A program made the translations under genes and the position numbers. From positions 1 through 44,218 of the forward strand of contig DATLUC010000035.1 of the NCBI GenBank assembly GCA_035533335.1: a DNA stretch of 44,218 nucleotides, in the 5' to 3' direction. Source of the DNA: DATKSS01 sp035533335 (GTDB lineage Bacteria; Chloroflexota; Dormibacteria; Dormibacterales; Dormibacteraceae). The notes beneath the pieces are model-generated. The model saw nothing but the letters and a program-made list of their open reading frames with translations. It made no database searches and had not been told where the DNA came from. Below are positions 15,653 through 25,412 of this stretch, in pieces; position 1 is the first letter of the stretch; the number at the start of each line of letters is the position of its first letter.

Positions 15653-16049
15653 GGGCCAGCAGCTGTTTCAAAGCGCGCGCTGCGCCCGCGTTGCGAAGCA
15701 CGGCGATGATTGTGTCGTCCCCGGCGACGGTGCCGGCGACGCCCGGAAGCGCAGCCTCGTCGATGCGCCGCGCGATGAGGTTGGCCGTGCCCGGCGGGGT
15801 CCTGATCACGGCCAGCGGCTGGACGAGCTCGACAGAGAGCACGAGCTCCCTTACCAGCGCAGCGGAGCTGCGGTAGCCGCTGCCCGAGCGAACCAGGCCG
15901 AGCTCCTGGATGTCGCGGGAGATGGTGGCTTGCGTCGCGCGGACGCCACGCCTCGCCAGGGCAACGGCGATGTCCTGCTGCGTGTGAGCCGAGCCGCGAT
16001 TGACCAGCTCGAGAATGGCGCTGTGGCGCTCCGATTTGGTGACCGTCAT
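15642..16049 (-). CDS. argR: Arginine repressor
   Basis: The 135-residue regulator senses arginine and represses the arginine genes. The N-terminal winged helix (residues about 5-65: SERHSAILELVNRG, then VRATQATISRDIQELGLV) binds operators. The C-terminal domain (about 75-135) forms the hexamer and binds arginine through motifs like GTVAGDDTIIAVL. ATG 16049 was chosen because it gives a standard N-terminus and overlaps the argD stop (ATGA). It lies inside the operon it probably controls, giving autoregulation. A candidate operator lies before argC. Confidence 0.96.
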   Translation of the reverse strand: MTVTKSERHSAILELVNRGSAHTQQDIAVALARRGVRATQATISRDIQELGLVRSGSGYRSSAALVRELVLSVELVQPLAVIRTPPGTANLIARRIDEAALPGVAGTVAGDDTIIAVLRNAGAARALKQLLAHAG

Positions 16050-17218
16050 CCGGCCGCCTTCTCCATGGTCGCGTGGGCGCGCTCGACCTGGGCGGCGGTG
16101 ATGATGAGCGGCGGCACGAGGCGCACCGAGTGGTCGTCGACCGCGTTGACGATGAGGCCTGCTTCGAGGCATGCCTGCTGGAAAGCCTTGGCCCGCGGCT
16201 CGGCAAACTCGATGGCCTGCATCAGGCCCAGCCCGCGGACCTCACTGCCGCCCAGGGTGCCCAGCGAGGCGTGCAGCATTTCCCCCATCTCGGCGGCGTG
16301 CCCGACGAGCCCGTCTCGCTCCACCACGTGGAGGACGGCAATGGCGGCAACGCACGCCAGGGGATTGCCTCCGAACGTCGACCCGTGGTCGCCCGGCTCG
16401 AGCACGTCCGCCCGCGGGGAGGCCAGGCACGCGCCAATCGGCACCCCGCCGCCCAGGCCCTTGGCCAGCGTCATCACGTCGGGGGTGATCCCGTGGTGCT
16501 GGTGCGCGAACCACCGGCCGGTGCGCCCGAGCCCGGTCTGGACCTCGTCCAGGATGAGGAGCAGGTCCTGGCTGTCGCACCATTCGCGCACGCCCTCCAG
16601 GTAGCCGGGGGCCGCAGGGATTACGCCGATCTCGCCCATCACGGGCTCGAGCATCACCGCCACGGTCTTCTCGCCCGTCGCCGACTTGATGGCGTCCAGG
16701 TCGTTGTACGCAACGTGCACGAAGCCCTCCGGCAGCGGCTTGAACGGGTCGGAGTACTTGTGCTGGCCGCCCGCCGTGACCGTGGCGAGCGTGCGGCCGT
16801 GGAACGAGCCGGTGGTCGTGATGATCTCGAAAGCGCCGTCGCGGTGGCGCGTCCCCCACTTGCGGGCGATCTTGATCGCGGCCTCGTTGGCCTCGGCGCC
16901 CGAGTTGCACAAGAATGCCCGCGACGGAAACGACAGCTCGACCAGGCGGCGCGCCAGCTCGACCTGCGGATGCGTGAAGTAGAGGTTCGAGGTGTGGATC
17001 AGCGTCGACGCCTGGCGGGCGACGGCGGCCGCGACCTCCGGGTGCGCGTGGCCGAGCAGGTTCACCGCGATGCCCGCGACCAGGTCGAGGTACTCGCGTC
17101 CGGATTCGTCGTACACGAGACACCCCTGTCCGCGGACCAGCGTCAACGGGAGGCGCCGGCCCGTCTGCATCAGGTAGCGCTCTGCCAGCTCCGGGGTGGA
17201 CTCGACGCGCGAGCTCAC
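16046..17218 (-). CDS. argD: Acetylornithine aminotransferase
   Basis: The 390-residue PLP enzyme converts N-acetylglutamate semialdehyde to N-acetylornithine. It is a class III aminotransferase: CNSGAEANEAAIKIARKW binds the phosphate, LLILDEVQTGLGRTGRWF carries the PLP-binding Asp, and the Schiff-base Lys is in MTLAKGLGGGVPIGA. The start is GTG 17218, which overlaps the argB stop (GTGA); a much longer open frame upstream is a shadow of argB. The enzyme may also serve lysine synthesis as a succinyldiaminopimelate aminotransferase, as in other bacteria, but nothing here shows that. Confidence 0.96.
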   Translation of the reverse strand: MSSRVESTPELAERYLMQTGRRLPLTLVRGQGCLVYDESGREYLDLVAGIAVNLLGHAHPEVAAAVARQASTLIHTSNLYFTHPQVELARRLVELSFPSRAFLCNSGAEANEAAIKIARKWGTRHRDGAFEIITTTGSFHGRTLATVTAGGQHKYSDPFKPLPEGFVHVAYNDLDAIKSATGEKTVAVMLEPVMGEIGVIPAAPGYLEGVREWCDSQDLLLILDEVQTGLGRTGRWFAHQHHGITPDVMTLAKGLGGGVPIGACLASPRADVLEPGDHGSTFGGNPLACVAAIAVLHVVERDGLVGHAAEMGEMLHASLGTLGGSEVRGLGLMQAIEFAEPRAKAFQQACLEAGLIVNAVDDHSVRLVPPLIITAAQVERAHATMEKAAG

Positions 17219-18051
17219 GGCGTGACCATCGTCCCGATCCCGGCCTCGGTAAACAGCTCGAGCAGCAACGCGTGCTTGGTGCGCCCGTCCACGATGTGCG
17301 CCAGCGGCACGCCGTCCAGCGCGCGCATGCACGCCTCGAGCTTCGGGATCATGCCGCCTGTCACCTCGCCGGCCTCGATGCGCTGCCGCGCGTCCTCGCG
17401 CGAGAGCACCGCCACCACGTGCCCGTCGACGCCCTGGACTCCCGGCACGTCGGTCAGGAGGATGACCTTGGCCGCGTTCAGCGCGACCGCGATCTCGGCC
17501 GCCACCGTGTCCGCGTTGATGTTGTAGGCGTGGCCGTCGTAGCCGAGACCGATCGAGGCGATGACCGGGATGTAACCGCGGCCCAAAAGCGCTGTGATCG
17601 GCTCCTTGTTCACCTGAGTCACCCGCCCGACAAACCCCATCGACTCGTCGAGGGGCTCGGCGATGATGGTGGGCCCATCCTCGCCGCTCATGCCGACCGC
17701 CTGTCCCCCGAGACGGTGAATCGCCGCGACGATGTCCGGGCTGACCTTGCCCGTCAGCACCATCTTCACGACCTCCATCGTCTTGTCGTCGGTGATCCTC
17801 AAGCCGTTCTTGAACGCGGGCGTGAGGCCGAGCCGCTCGCTCATCGCGGAGATCTCGGGACCGCCGCCGTGGATAAGGACGGGCTGCATGCCGACGTAAC
17901 GAAGCAGCACGATGTCGAGCAGCGTCTCGTCGCGCGCCTGCTCGATCGCGTTGCCACCCACCTTGATGACCACGACCTGCCCGTGGAAGCGTTTGATATA
18001 GGGCAGCGCCTCGACCAGGACATGGGCGCGCTCTTCGACCGTCAGCGTCAT
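17215..18051 (-). CDS. argB: Acetylglutamate kinase
   Basis: The 278-residue amino acid kinase phosphorylates N-acetylglutamate with ATP. Signatures are VVVIKVGGNAIE (residues about 26-37, phosphate loop), LIHGGGPEISAM (substrate loop) and NINADTVAAEIAVAL (ATP site). No N-terminal extension beyond about 25 residues is present; the short helix before the kinase core is the type found in arginine-inhibited enzymes, so feedback control is possible. It overlaps argJ upstream (ATGA) and argD downstream (GTGA). Confidence 0.97.
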   Translation of the reverse strand: MTLTVEERAHVLVEALPYIKRFHGQVVVIKVGGNAIEQARDETLLDIVLLRYVGMQPVLIHGGGPEISAMSERLGLTPAFKNGLRITDDKTMEVVKMVLTGKVSPDIVAAIHRLGGQAVGMSGEDGPTIIAEPLDESMGFVGRVTQVNKEPITALLGRGYIPVIASIGLGYDGHAYNINADTVAAEIAVALNAAKVILLTDVPGVQGVDGHVVAVLSREDARQRIEAGEVTGGMIPKLEACMRALDGVPLAHIVDGRTKHALLLELFTEAGIGTMVTP

Positions 18052-19259
18052 GTGGTGTAGTCGGCGTTGATTCGCACGTACTCCTCCGATAGGTCACAGC
18101 CCCAAGCTTCGGCTCGTCCGTCCGCCAGCCCGAGGGTGGCCACGATTTCAATTTCCGGCTGCTCGAATGCGCGGCGAACGGCCGCCAGGTTGACTTCCAC
18201 TCCGGACCCTCGCTCGAAGACGGTCAGGCCGCCCACCGTCAGGTGCAGCCGGTCGAGCGCAAGCTCGGAGCCACTGTATCCGAGGGCGCACACGATGCGT
18301 CCCCAGTTCGGGTCACCGCCGTGCACCGCGGTCTTGACCAGGCTGGACGAGGCGACCGTGCGGGCCGCGGCTCGAGCCTCCTGGTCCGACATGGCGCCCT
18401 CGACCTTGACGCTGATCAGCTTGGTCGCGCCCTCGCCATCCTTCGCGATCGAACGGGCCAGCTCCCGAGCGACCTCGAGCAGGGCCATCTCGAGCTCCTC
18501 GGCCTCGACGCTGCCCGCGCGGACCGGCTCGTTGCCGGCCGCGCCGTTGGCCAGGAGCAGGAACGTGTCGTTGGTCGAGCTGTCACCGTCGACCGTCACC
18601 TGGTTGAAGCTGCGGTCGGCGATCGACTTGACCAGCGACGCCATGAGTCCCGGCTCAACCGCGGCGTCCGTGGTGATGTACGCCAGCATCGTCGCCATGT
18701 TGGGGTGGATCATGCCCGAGCCCTTGCACATGCCTCCCACCCGGACGGTGATCCCGCCGATCTCCAGCTCGAGCTGTGAGGTCTTGGGCACCGTGTCGGT
18801 GGTCATGATCGCTCGCGCGGCCGCGTCGCCGCCCTCTTCGCTCAGGCCGGCGCACGCCTGTGCGATCCCGGCCTTGATCGCGTGCATCGGCAGGTACCGG
18901 CCGATCACCCCGGTCGAGCTGATGAGCACCTGGTCGGGGTCAAGGTCGAGGCGGTCCGCCGAAAGCTTCGCCATCAGCAGCGCATCCTTGAAGCCCTGGG
19001 CGCCGGTGCACGCGTTGGCGTTGCCGGAGTTGATTGTGATCGCCTGCACCCGGCCGTGCTGCAGGTGCAGCTGGTCGATGACCACCGACGCCGATTTCAC
19101 CTTGTTGGTTGTGAACACGCCGCCCACGTCGCAGGGCGTGGCCGAGTAGATCACGCAGAGGTCGTCACGCTGCCCGCTGGGGATCGCGGACGCGCCTGCC
19201 GTGAACGCCTTGATCCCGCAAGCGGCGGTGCCGGCTCGGTATCCCCGCGCGAACGTCAC
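18048..19259 (-). CDS. argJ: Glutamate N-acetyltransferase / amino-acid acetyltransferase (ArgJ)
   Basis: The 403-residue protein recycles the acetyl group from acetylornithine to glutamate, and may also make N-acetylglutamate from acetyl-CoA. It is made as one chain that cuts itself before a Thr nucleophile; the site is visible in KGSGMIHPNMATMLAYITTDA. The first part contains FTTNKVKSASV and NSGNANACTG, the usual substrate motifs. GTG 19259 overlaps the argC stop (GTGA) and was preferred; GTG 19265 is the alternative. The presence of argJ and absence of argA or argE here points to the cyclic pathway. Confidence 0.96.
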   Translation of the reverse strand: MTFARGYRAGTAACGIKAFTAGASAIPSGQRDDLCVIYSATPCDVGGVFTTNKVKSASVVIDQLHLQHGRVQAITINSGNANACTGAQGFKDALLMAKLSADRLDLDPDQVLISSTGVIGRYLPMHAIKAGIAQACAGLSEEGGDAAARAIMTTDTVPKTSQLELEIGGITVRVGGMCKGSGMIHPNMATMLAYITTDAAVEPGLMASLVKSIADRSFNQVTVDGDSSTNDTFLLLANGAAGNEPVRAGSVEAEELEMALLEVARELARSIAKDGEGATKLISVKVEGAMSDQEARAAARTVASSSLVKTAVHGGDPNWGRIVCALGYSGSELALDRLHLTVGGLTVFERGSGVEVNLAAVRRAFEQPEIEIVATLGLADGRAEAWGCDLSEEYVRINADYTT

Positions 19260-20266
19260 GGCCACTGGATCGGCCCCTCCAGCGCGGTGGTGCGATCGAA
19301 GCCGAACGCGATGTTGAAGCACTCGACCCCCTGTCCGGACGCGCCTTTCACAAGGTTGTCGAGGGCGGCGGTCACGACCGCCTTGTCGCCCTGCGCGGAG
19401 ACGTTGACCAGGCAGAGGTTGGAATGGGCGGCAAGCTTGGTGGCGGGGGTCCGGTCGACAACCCGCGTGAAGGGCTGCCCGGAGTAGAACTTCCGGTAGG
19501 CGTCCTGGAGCTCGGCCAGGGACCCCTTCAGGTCGAAGTAGCAGGTGGACAGGATGCCGCGCGTCATCGGGATCAGGTGCGGCACGAAGGTGATCCGCGG
19601 TTCCGGGTGGGGAGATGCAAGCCGGCCAAGCTCCTGGACCAGCTCAGGCAGGTGTCGGTGGCCGGCGATCGCATAGGCGCCGACCGACTCGTTGACCTCG
19701 CTGAAGTGCGCTCCCATACCAGGCGAGCGCCCCGCCCCGCTCACCCCCGATTTGGCGTCGACCACGATGTCAGAGCCAACCAGCCCTGCCGCCACCGCGG
19801 GGGCCAGCGCGAGGATGGAGGCGGTAGAGTAGCAGCCCGGCACCGCGATGAGCTCAGCGCCGGCGATCTCCTTCTCGTGCAGCTCAGGGAGGCCGATCAC
19901 CGCCTTCGGCAGCAGCCCGGGCTCCGGATGGGGCTGCCGGTACCAGGTCGGGTACTGCGAGGTATCGCGAAGCCTGAAGTCCGCGCTCATGTCGACGACG
20001 CGCGCGCCTGCCGCCAGCCACGCCGCCGCCTTGCCGGCCCCCACGTTGTGGGGCAGGCAGCTGAAGACCACGTCGATCCCGGTCGCGTCCGGTTCGGCCT
20101 GAAACTCGCCCTTCAGGTCCAGGAGAGGGAATACCTCGCCATAAGCTTTGCCTGCGAACGAACGGGACGTCAGCTGGACCAGCTCCACCCCCGGGTGGCG
20201 CGCCAGGAGGTGGACGGCCGTCATCCCGGCGTAGCCGTTGGCCCCAGCGACCGCCGCTTTCAGCAT
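19256..20266 (-). CDS. argC: N-acetyl-gamma-glutamyl-phosphate reductase
   Basis: The 336-residue NADPH enzyme reduces acetylglutamyl phosphate to the semialdehyde. The Rossmann motif AVAGANGYAGMTAVHLL is at residues 4-20, and the catalytic Cys lies in VPGCYSTASILAL (about residue 142). ATG 20266 gives a standard N-terminus; GTG 20275, three codons upstream, is possible and would begin close to the predicted transcription start, making the message nearly leaderless. No clear ribosome binding site precedes either start. It is the first gene of a minus-strand run of about 13.5 kb that reaches serS. Confidence 0.96.
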   Translation of the reverse strand: MLKAAVAGANGYAGMTAVHLLARHPGVELVQLTSRSFAGKAYGEVFPLLDLKGEFQAEPDATGIDVVFSCLPHNVGAGKAAAWLAAGARVVDMSADFRLRDTSQYPTWYRQPHPEPGLLPKAVIGLPELHEKEIAGAELIAVPGCYSTASILALAPAVAAGLVGSDIVVDAKSGVSGAGRSPGMGAHFSEVNESVGAYAIAGHRHLPELVQELGRLASPHPEPRITFVPHLIPMTRGILSTCYFDLKGSLAELQDAYRKFYSGQPFTRVVDRTPATKLAAHSNLCLVNVSAQGDKAVVTAALDNLVKGASGQGVECFNIAFGFDRTTALEGPIQWP

Positions 20267-20284
20267 CTTCGCCACGAGCGCATG

Positions 20285-20311
20285 AGTATACGCAATAGTG
20301 CATAAACATGC
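20285..20311. promoter_or_regulatory. argC promoter region with candidate ArgR operator
   Basis: On the minus strand TATACT (20290-20285) matches a -10 box in five of six bases and would start transcription near 20278, about 3 to 12 bases before the argC start. No good -35 is seen. GCATAAACATGC (20300-20311) is an imperfect inverted repeat in the AT-rich part of an otherwise GC-rich gap, upstream of the -10, and has the size of an arginine operator half. The assignment to ArgR is an inference from context. Confidence 0.4.
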
Positions 20312-20316
20312 GCGCT

Positions 20317-20322
20317 TAGAAT
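20317..20322 (+). promoter_or_regulatory. -10 box for the divergent hydrolase gene
   Basis: TAGAAT (5 of 6 matches) ends 7 bases before GTG 20330. Transcription from it would begin at or next to the start codon, so the mRNA would be leaderless. No ribosome binding site precedes the GTG, which agrees with this. A -35 is not evident. Confidence 0.4.
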
Positions 20323-20329
20323 TGCGCGC

Positions 20330-21214
20330 GTGACCCTGCAAGCCATGGATGTAGGCGGCCGAGTCGTCTACGAAGACCTAGGCGGCTCAGGGCGTTCGAT
20401 GGTCCTGGTGCATGGGCTCGGTGGCTCGAAAGAGAACTGGATGCTCATCACGCCTCAGCTCACCGAGCGGGGCTACCGGATTCTCGCGCCAGACCTCGCC
20501 GGTTTCGGGGCCACGCCTCTCGACGGCAGGCAGTCGACCCTCGAGGCCAACCGAGAGATCGTGGATGCCGTCATCGCCCTCGGGACCGGACCCGCCGTGC
20601 TCGTGGGTCATTCCATGGGCGGCCTGATCGCGATGATGCAGGCCGCTTCCCGTCCCGCCTCCGTGGACCGGCTCGTGCTCCTGGACCCGGCTGTGCCGCT
20701 GGCCCGGACCAGCCCGATGAAGCCGCTGCCGACAGGACTGGTCAACCTGCTGGCCCGGCGGCCCGCCATCGGGGCTGCGGCCGCAGGGGCCATCGCGCGG
20801 CTCGAAGGCCCGCGCAACTTGATCGAGAACGCCATGCGGCAGTACTGCTTCGACTCGGCCCAGCTCGACCCGGCCCTAGTGGACGCCCTCGTGGCCGGCG
20901 AGCGCGCACGCATCGCGGGCGGACGTGCATTTCTCGGGTACATGCAGGCCTACCGGTCCATGCGGGCATGTCTTGACCTCAAGACCGAATACGACCGTGA
21001 GATCGTCCAGCGGGTGAAAGCGCCGACTCTCCTGGTCGCCGGCGCGGCGGACGAATTGGTGCCGACGCCGCTCATCCGCCGGCTCGCGGCCCTCCGACCG
21101 GACTGGACCTATCACGAGATGGAAAAGGTCGGCCACAACCCGCAGATGGAGGCGCCGGCGCGCCTCGTGGAGCTGATGCTGAAGTGGCTCGCGGCGCCTA
21201 CCCCGGCTCGTTGA
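20330..21214 (+). CDS. Alpha/beta hydrolase
   Basis: The 294-residue protein has the alpha/beta hydrolase fold. The oxyanion region HGLGG is at residues 29-33, the nucleophile elbow GHSMGG has Ser95, the acid is likely Asp in GAADELVP and the base His in VGHNPQME. The substrate (an ester, epoxide or lactone) cannot be told from sequence. The start is GTG 20330, probably on a leaderless message; ATG 20345 is an alternative. It is divergent from argC with only 63 bases between and overlaps the end of hisI by 17 bases tail to tail, so it stands alone between two biosynthetic operons. Confidence 0.9.
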   Translation: MTLQAMDVGGRVVYEDLGGSGRSMVLVHGLGGSKENWMLITPQLTERGYRILAPDLAGFGATPLDGRQSTLEANREIVDAVIALGTGPAVLVGHSMGGLIAMMQAASRPASVDRLVLLDPAVPLARTSPMKPLPTGLVNLLARRPAIGAAAAGAIARLEGPRNLIENAMRQYCFDSAQLDPALVDALVAGERARIAGGRAFLGYMQAYRSMRACLDLKTEYDREIVQRVKAPTLLVAGAADELVPTPLIRRLAALRPDWTYHEMEKVGHNPQMEAPARLVELMLKWLAAPTPAR

Positions 21215-21500
21215 AGAAGCAGGACTCCGCGCCGGTGTGGCATGCGGGGCCGGCCGGGTCGACGCGAAGCAGGATGCTGTCGAGGTCGCAGTCGAGCTTC
21301 ACCTCGACGACCCGCATCGTGTTTCCGGAAGTGGCGCCCTTCTCCCAGAGGCCCCGCTCGCGCGAGTGGAACCATGCGTTCCCGGTTTCCCGCGTCCGCG
21401 TCCACGCCTCCTCATCCATGTAGGCGAGCATCAGCACGCGCCCGCTCTTTTCGTCCTGCACGACCGCGGGCACGAGGCCCCTGGAGAAGTCCGGGTTCAT
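21198..21500 (-). CDS. hisI: Phosphoribosyl-AMP cyclohydrolase
   Basis: The 100-residue zinc enzyme opens the purine ring of phosphoribosyl-AMP in histidine synthesis. The metal and substrate motifs are present: LMLAYMDEEAW, WFHSRERGLWEKGATSGN, DCDLDSILL, and Cys in ACHTG and ESCF. It is the single-domain form; no pyrophosphohydrolase (HisE) domain is fused and no hisE gene follows. It overlaps hisF by four bases (ATGA). The last 17 bases overlap the convergent hydrolase gene, so the operon ends here. Confidence 0.95.
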   Translation of the reverse strand: MNPDFSRGLVPAVVQDEKSGRVLMLAYMDEEAWTRTRETGNAWFHSRERGLWEKGATSGNTMRVVEVKLDCDLDSILLRVDPAGPACHTGAESCFFNEPG

Positions 21501-22258
21501 TGCCTGACCTCCAAGCCGAGCTCCGCCAACTCTTGCTTCACGGTAGCGATCGACAGTTCGCCGAAGTGGAAGATGGACGCCGCCAGCGCCGCCTCCGCCC
21601 CACCTTGCGTCAACGCGTCGTGGATGTGGCGGACCGAGCCGGCGCCCCCGGAGGCGACCACGGGAAGCCGGACCGCCGCGTTGACCGCTCGCAGAAGCGC
21701 GATGTCGTAGCCGTCACGCGTGCCGTCGCGGTCCATCGAGGTGAGCAGGATCTCACCTGCCCCCAGCTGCTCGCCACGCATCGCCCACTCCACCGCCTCG
21801 CGTCGGGCGGGACGCCGGCCGCCGTGGCTGAACACCTCCCAACCGCCGCCGTCCACGTTCTTCCGCGCGTCGATCGCAAGGACGACGCATTGCGACCCGA
21901 ACATCTCGGCGCAGCGCGTGATCAGCGTGGGGTCGTCGAGCGCGGCGGTGTTGATCGAAACCTTGTCTGCGCCGTGGGTCAGCAGCTCGCCCACGTCCTC
22001 CACGCTTCTCACACCGCCGCCGACCGTGAGGGGGATGAAGACCCGGTCCGCCGTCCTCTCGACTGCGTCGAGCAGGATCTTGCGCGCGTCGGAAGAAGCG
22101 GTGATGTCGAGGAAGACGATCTCGTCGGCGCCCTCGCTGTCATACAGCGCGGCGAGCTCCGCCGGGTCCCCTGCGTCCCGCAGCTCCTTGAAGCGGACGC
22201 CCTTGACGACCCGCCCTTCGGTGACGTCAAGGCACGGGATGATCCTCTTTGCGGGCAT
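21497..22258 (-). CDS. hisF: Imidazole glycerol phosphate synthase, cyclase subunit
   Basis: The 253-residue TIM barrel closes the imidazole ring and releases AICAR, using ammonia from HisH. Catalytic Asp are in IIPCLDVTEGRVVKG (N-terminal) and VVLAIDARKN. Phosphate sites GGGVRS and SGGAGS are present. ATG 22258 gives the standard MPAKRIIPCLDV start. It lies 32 bases after hisH, where hisA is usually found in other operons; no hisA is present. It overlaps hisI by four bases. Confidence 0.97.
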   Translation of the reverse strand: MPAKRIIPCLDVTEGRVVKGVRFKELRDAGDPAELAALYDSEGADEIVFLDITASSDARKILLDAVERTADRVFIPLTVGGGVRSVEDVGELLTHGADKVSINTAALDDPTLITRCAEMFGSQCVVLAIDARKNVDGGGWEVFSHGGRRPARREAVEWAMRGEQLGAGEILLTSMDRDGTRDGYDIALLRAVNAAVRLPVVASGGAGSVRHIHDALTQGGAEAALAASIFHFGELSIATVKQELAELGLEVRQ

Positions 22259-22290
22259 GTGATCGACTCTCTTCTGGAATCGCCGCTCGC

Positions 22291-22884
22291 TCACGCGCAG
22301 AGCTTGACGAAGTTCTCGTAGATCTTCAGACCGTCGGGTCCGCTCTTCTCGGGGTGAAACTGCGTGCCCATCACGTTGCCCAGGGCCGCTGCCGCGGCCG
22401 GCGAGTGCTCGCTTGCCCCGATCGCATGGCTGGAACCGGCCGGCGTGAACGAGTGGACGAAGTAGAAGTACGCCTCGTCCGCGATGCCCCGCCACAGCGG
22501 CGAGTCCCCGGTCTGCCGGACGCGGCACCAGCCGATCACGGGCAAACGCTCCGACGTCGTGACCTCGATCACCCGGCCGGGCAGCAGGCCGAGTCCCTCG
22601 TGGCGACCGCGTTCGGACGACTCTTCGAACAGGAGCTGGTAGCCGAGGCAGACGCCGAGCACCGGCTTGCCGCCGCGTGCCATGTCGACCAGCAGCGCGC
22701 CCAGTCCGTGCTCCGTCAGCTTGGCCAGGGCAGGCGCGAACGCGCCGACTCCGGGAAGAACGACGCCTGCCGCGCTTTCGAGCTCGCCGGGGTCTGAGGT
22801 CAGCAACGCCTCGGCCCCGACGTGCGCCAGCGCCCGTTCCACCGACCGTACGTTGCCCACCCCGTAGTCGACGATTGCGATCAT
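22291..22884 (-). CDS. hisH: Imidazole glycerol phosphate synthase, glutaminase subunit
   Basis: The 197-residue class I glutamine amidotransferase supplies ammonia to HisF. The catalytic triad is seen as Cys in LGVCLGYQLLFE and His and Glu in GTQFHPEKSGPDG. The oxyanion strand motif LPGVGAFAPAL is present. ATG 22884 gives the usual MIAIVDYGVGNVRS start. It follows hisB after 10 bases. Confidence 0.97.
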   Translation of the reverse strand: MIAIVDYGVGNVRSVERALAHVGAEALLTSDPGELESAAGVVLPGVGAFAPALAKLTEHGLGALLVDMARGGKPVLGVCLGYQLLFEESSERGRHEGLGLLPGRVIEVTTSERLPVIGWCRVRQTGDSPLWRGIADEAYFYFVHSFTPAGSSHAIGASEHSPAAAAALGNVMGTQFHPEKSGPDGLKIYENFVKLCA

Positions 22885-22894
22885 CGCGGCCTCG

Positions 22895-23479
22895 TCATCC
22901 GAGCAGACCCTTGGAGGAGGGAACGCCGCCGCCCGGACCGGCGGCCATCGCCTGGCGGAGGGCCAGCCCGAGGGCTTTGAAGGTCGCCTCGGCGACGTGG
23001 TGGCGGTTGCGGCCGCGGATGACGTCGACGTGGATGGTCGCCCCGAGGTGGATGGACAACGCGCGCCAGAACTCCTCGAGGACCTCCGACTCGAGGGTCC
23101 CGATCCGTCCGCGTAAGGGGACGTTGTACGAGAGGAACGGCCTCTTGCCGAGGTCCACCACGACCCGGGCCAGCGACTCGTCGAGCGGCGCATAGGCGGA
23201 TGCAAACCGCGCGATTGCGGTACGGGGTCCGAGAGCCTGGGACAGGGCCTGGCCGATCACGATGCCCGCGTCCTCGACGAGGTGATGAGTGTCGACGTGA
23301 ATGTCGCCTGCGCCGCGCATCGTGATGTCGAATCCGCCGTAGCGCGCCACCTGCTCGACCATGTGATCGAGAAACGCCAAGCCGGTCGAGACCTTGATGC
23401 GGCCTCTTCCTTCCAGCACGATCTTCGCGGTGAGCTGGGTCTCCTTGCTCTTGCGAACCACGTGACCTTCTCTACTCAA
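22895..23479 (-). CDS. hisB: Imidazoleglycerol-phosphate dehydratase
   Basis: The 194-residue manganese enzyme removes water from imidazole glycerol phosphate. Metal motifs are FLDHMVEQVARYGG, DTHHLVEDAGIVIGQAL and RHHVAEATFKALGLAL. It is the monofunctional form, without the phosphatase domain of enterobacterial HisB. The start is TTG 23479, fixed by a strong ribosome binding site GGAGG (23490-23486) with six bases of spacing. The 18 bases around this site are a near copy of the end of hisD. Confidence 0.96.
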   Translation of the reverse strand: MSREGHVVRKSKETQLTAKIVLEGRGRIKVSTGLAFLDHMVEQVARYGGFDITMRGAGDIHVDTHHLVEDAGIVIGQALSQALGPRTAIARFASAYAPLDESLARVVVDLGKRPFLSYNVPLRGRIGTLESEVLEEFWRALSIHLGATIHVDVIRGRNRHHVAEATFKALGLALRQAMAAGPGGGVPSSKGLLG

Positions 23480-23500
23480 GTCGCACCTCCAAAAGCCCCC

Positions 23501-23519
<19 letters not shown>
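23473..23519. repeat. Near-identical 18-base direct repeats at the hisD-hisB junction
   Basis: Bases 23473-23490 and 23502-23519 agree at 16 of 18 positions and are 29 bases apart. The copy at 23502-23519 is the last coding part and stop of hisD; the other holds the ribosome binding site and TTG start of hisB. A small tandem duplication may have created the hisB initiation region. Confidence 0.6.
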
Positions 23520-24761
<1,242 letters not shown>

Positions 24762-24772
<11 letters not shown>

Positions 24773-25412
24773 CGTTGACGCCTTCTCGAAGCTTCGATAT
24801 CACCGCCTGCACTGCCTGCGTGCGCGTCTTCAGGCTGGCCTGGTTGGCAATCAAACGCGCGGTCGAGGAACCGAGCAGGGCCGCCACGCGAAGTCGGTTC
24901 TCGCGAAGCGTCCGTCCCGATGCGGTCAGGTCGACGATGCCGTCCACCAGTCCCACCTGGGGCGCCAGCTCGACCGACCCGTGCAGGCGGACCACCTCGA
25001 CCGCCTGGCCTCGGCTCTCGAACCAGGAGGCGGCGGTCCGTGGGTACTTGGTGGCGATCCGGAACAGCGGTGGCCATGTGTCGGGACCGTTCAGCCGCGA
25101 CTTGTCGGGCACCGCCAGCACGAGCCGGCACTCGCCGAAGCGCAGGTCGACGAGCTCGTAGTGCGAGCCGGGCGTCTCCCATAGGACGTCCTTGCCTACG
25201 ATGCCGAGGTCGGCGGCGCCGTGGTCGACGTAGGCTGGCACGTCCGCCGGCCGCACCAGGATGACCCTCACCCCGGGGCGCTCGACCAGCAGCTGGCGGC
25301 CGAGCTCGTCCGCGCTCAGGCGGGCGACCCGCGAGCGCGCCAGGAGGCGGAGGGCGCCGGCGAGCAAGGCGCCCGTGGGCACGGCGATCGAGACGTTGAC
25401 CTGGGCTGTCAC
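24762..25412 (-). CDS. hisG: ATP phosphoribosyltransferase, short form
   Basis: The 216-residue enzyme starts histidine synthesis by joining PRPP and ATP. Family motifs include LVRPADVPAYVDHGAADLGIVGKD and the PRPP loop VDGIVDLTASGRTL. It is the short form, which lacks the C-terminal histidine-binding domain and needs HisZ for activity and feedback control. The GTG start overlaps the hisZ stop (GTGA). Confidence 0.96.

Noticed and set aside
16073..17527. Plus-strand frame of 484 codons
   Set aside because: It is the shadow of argD and argB, both well supported.
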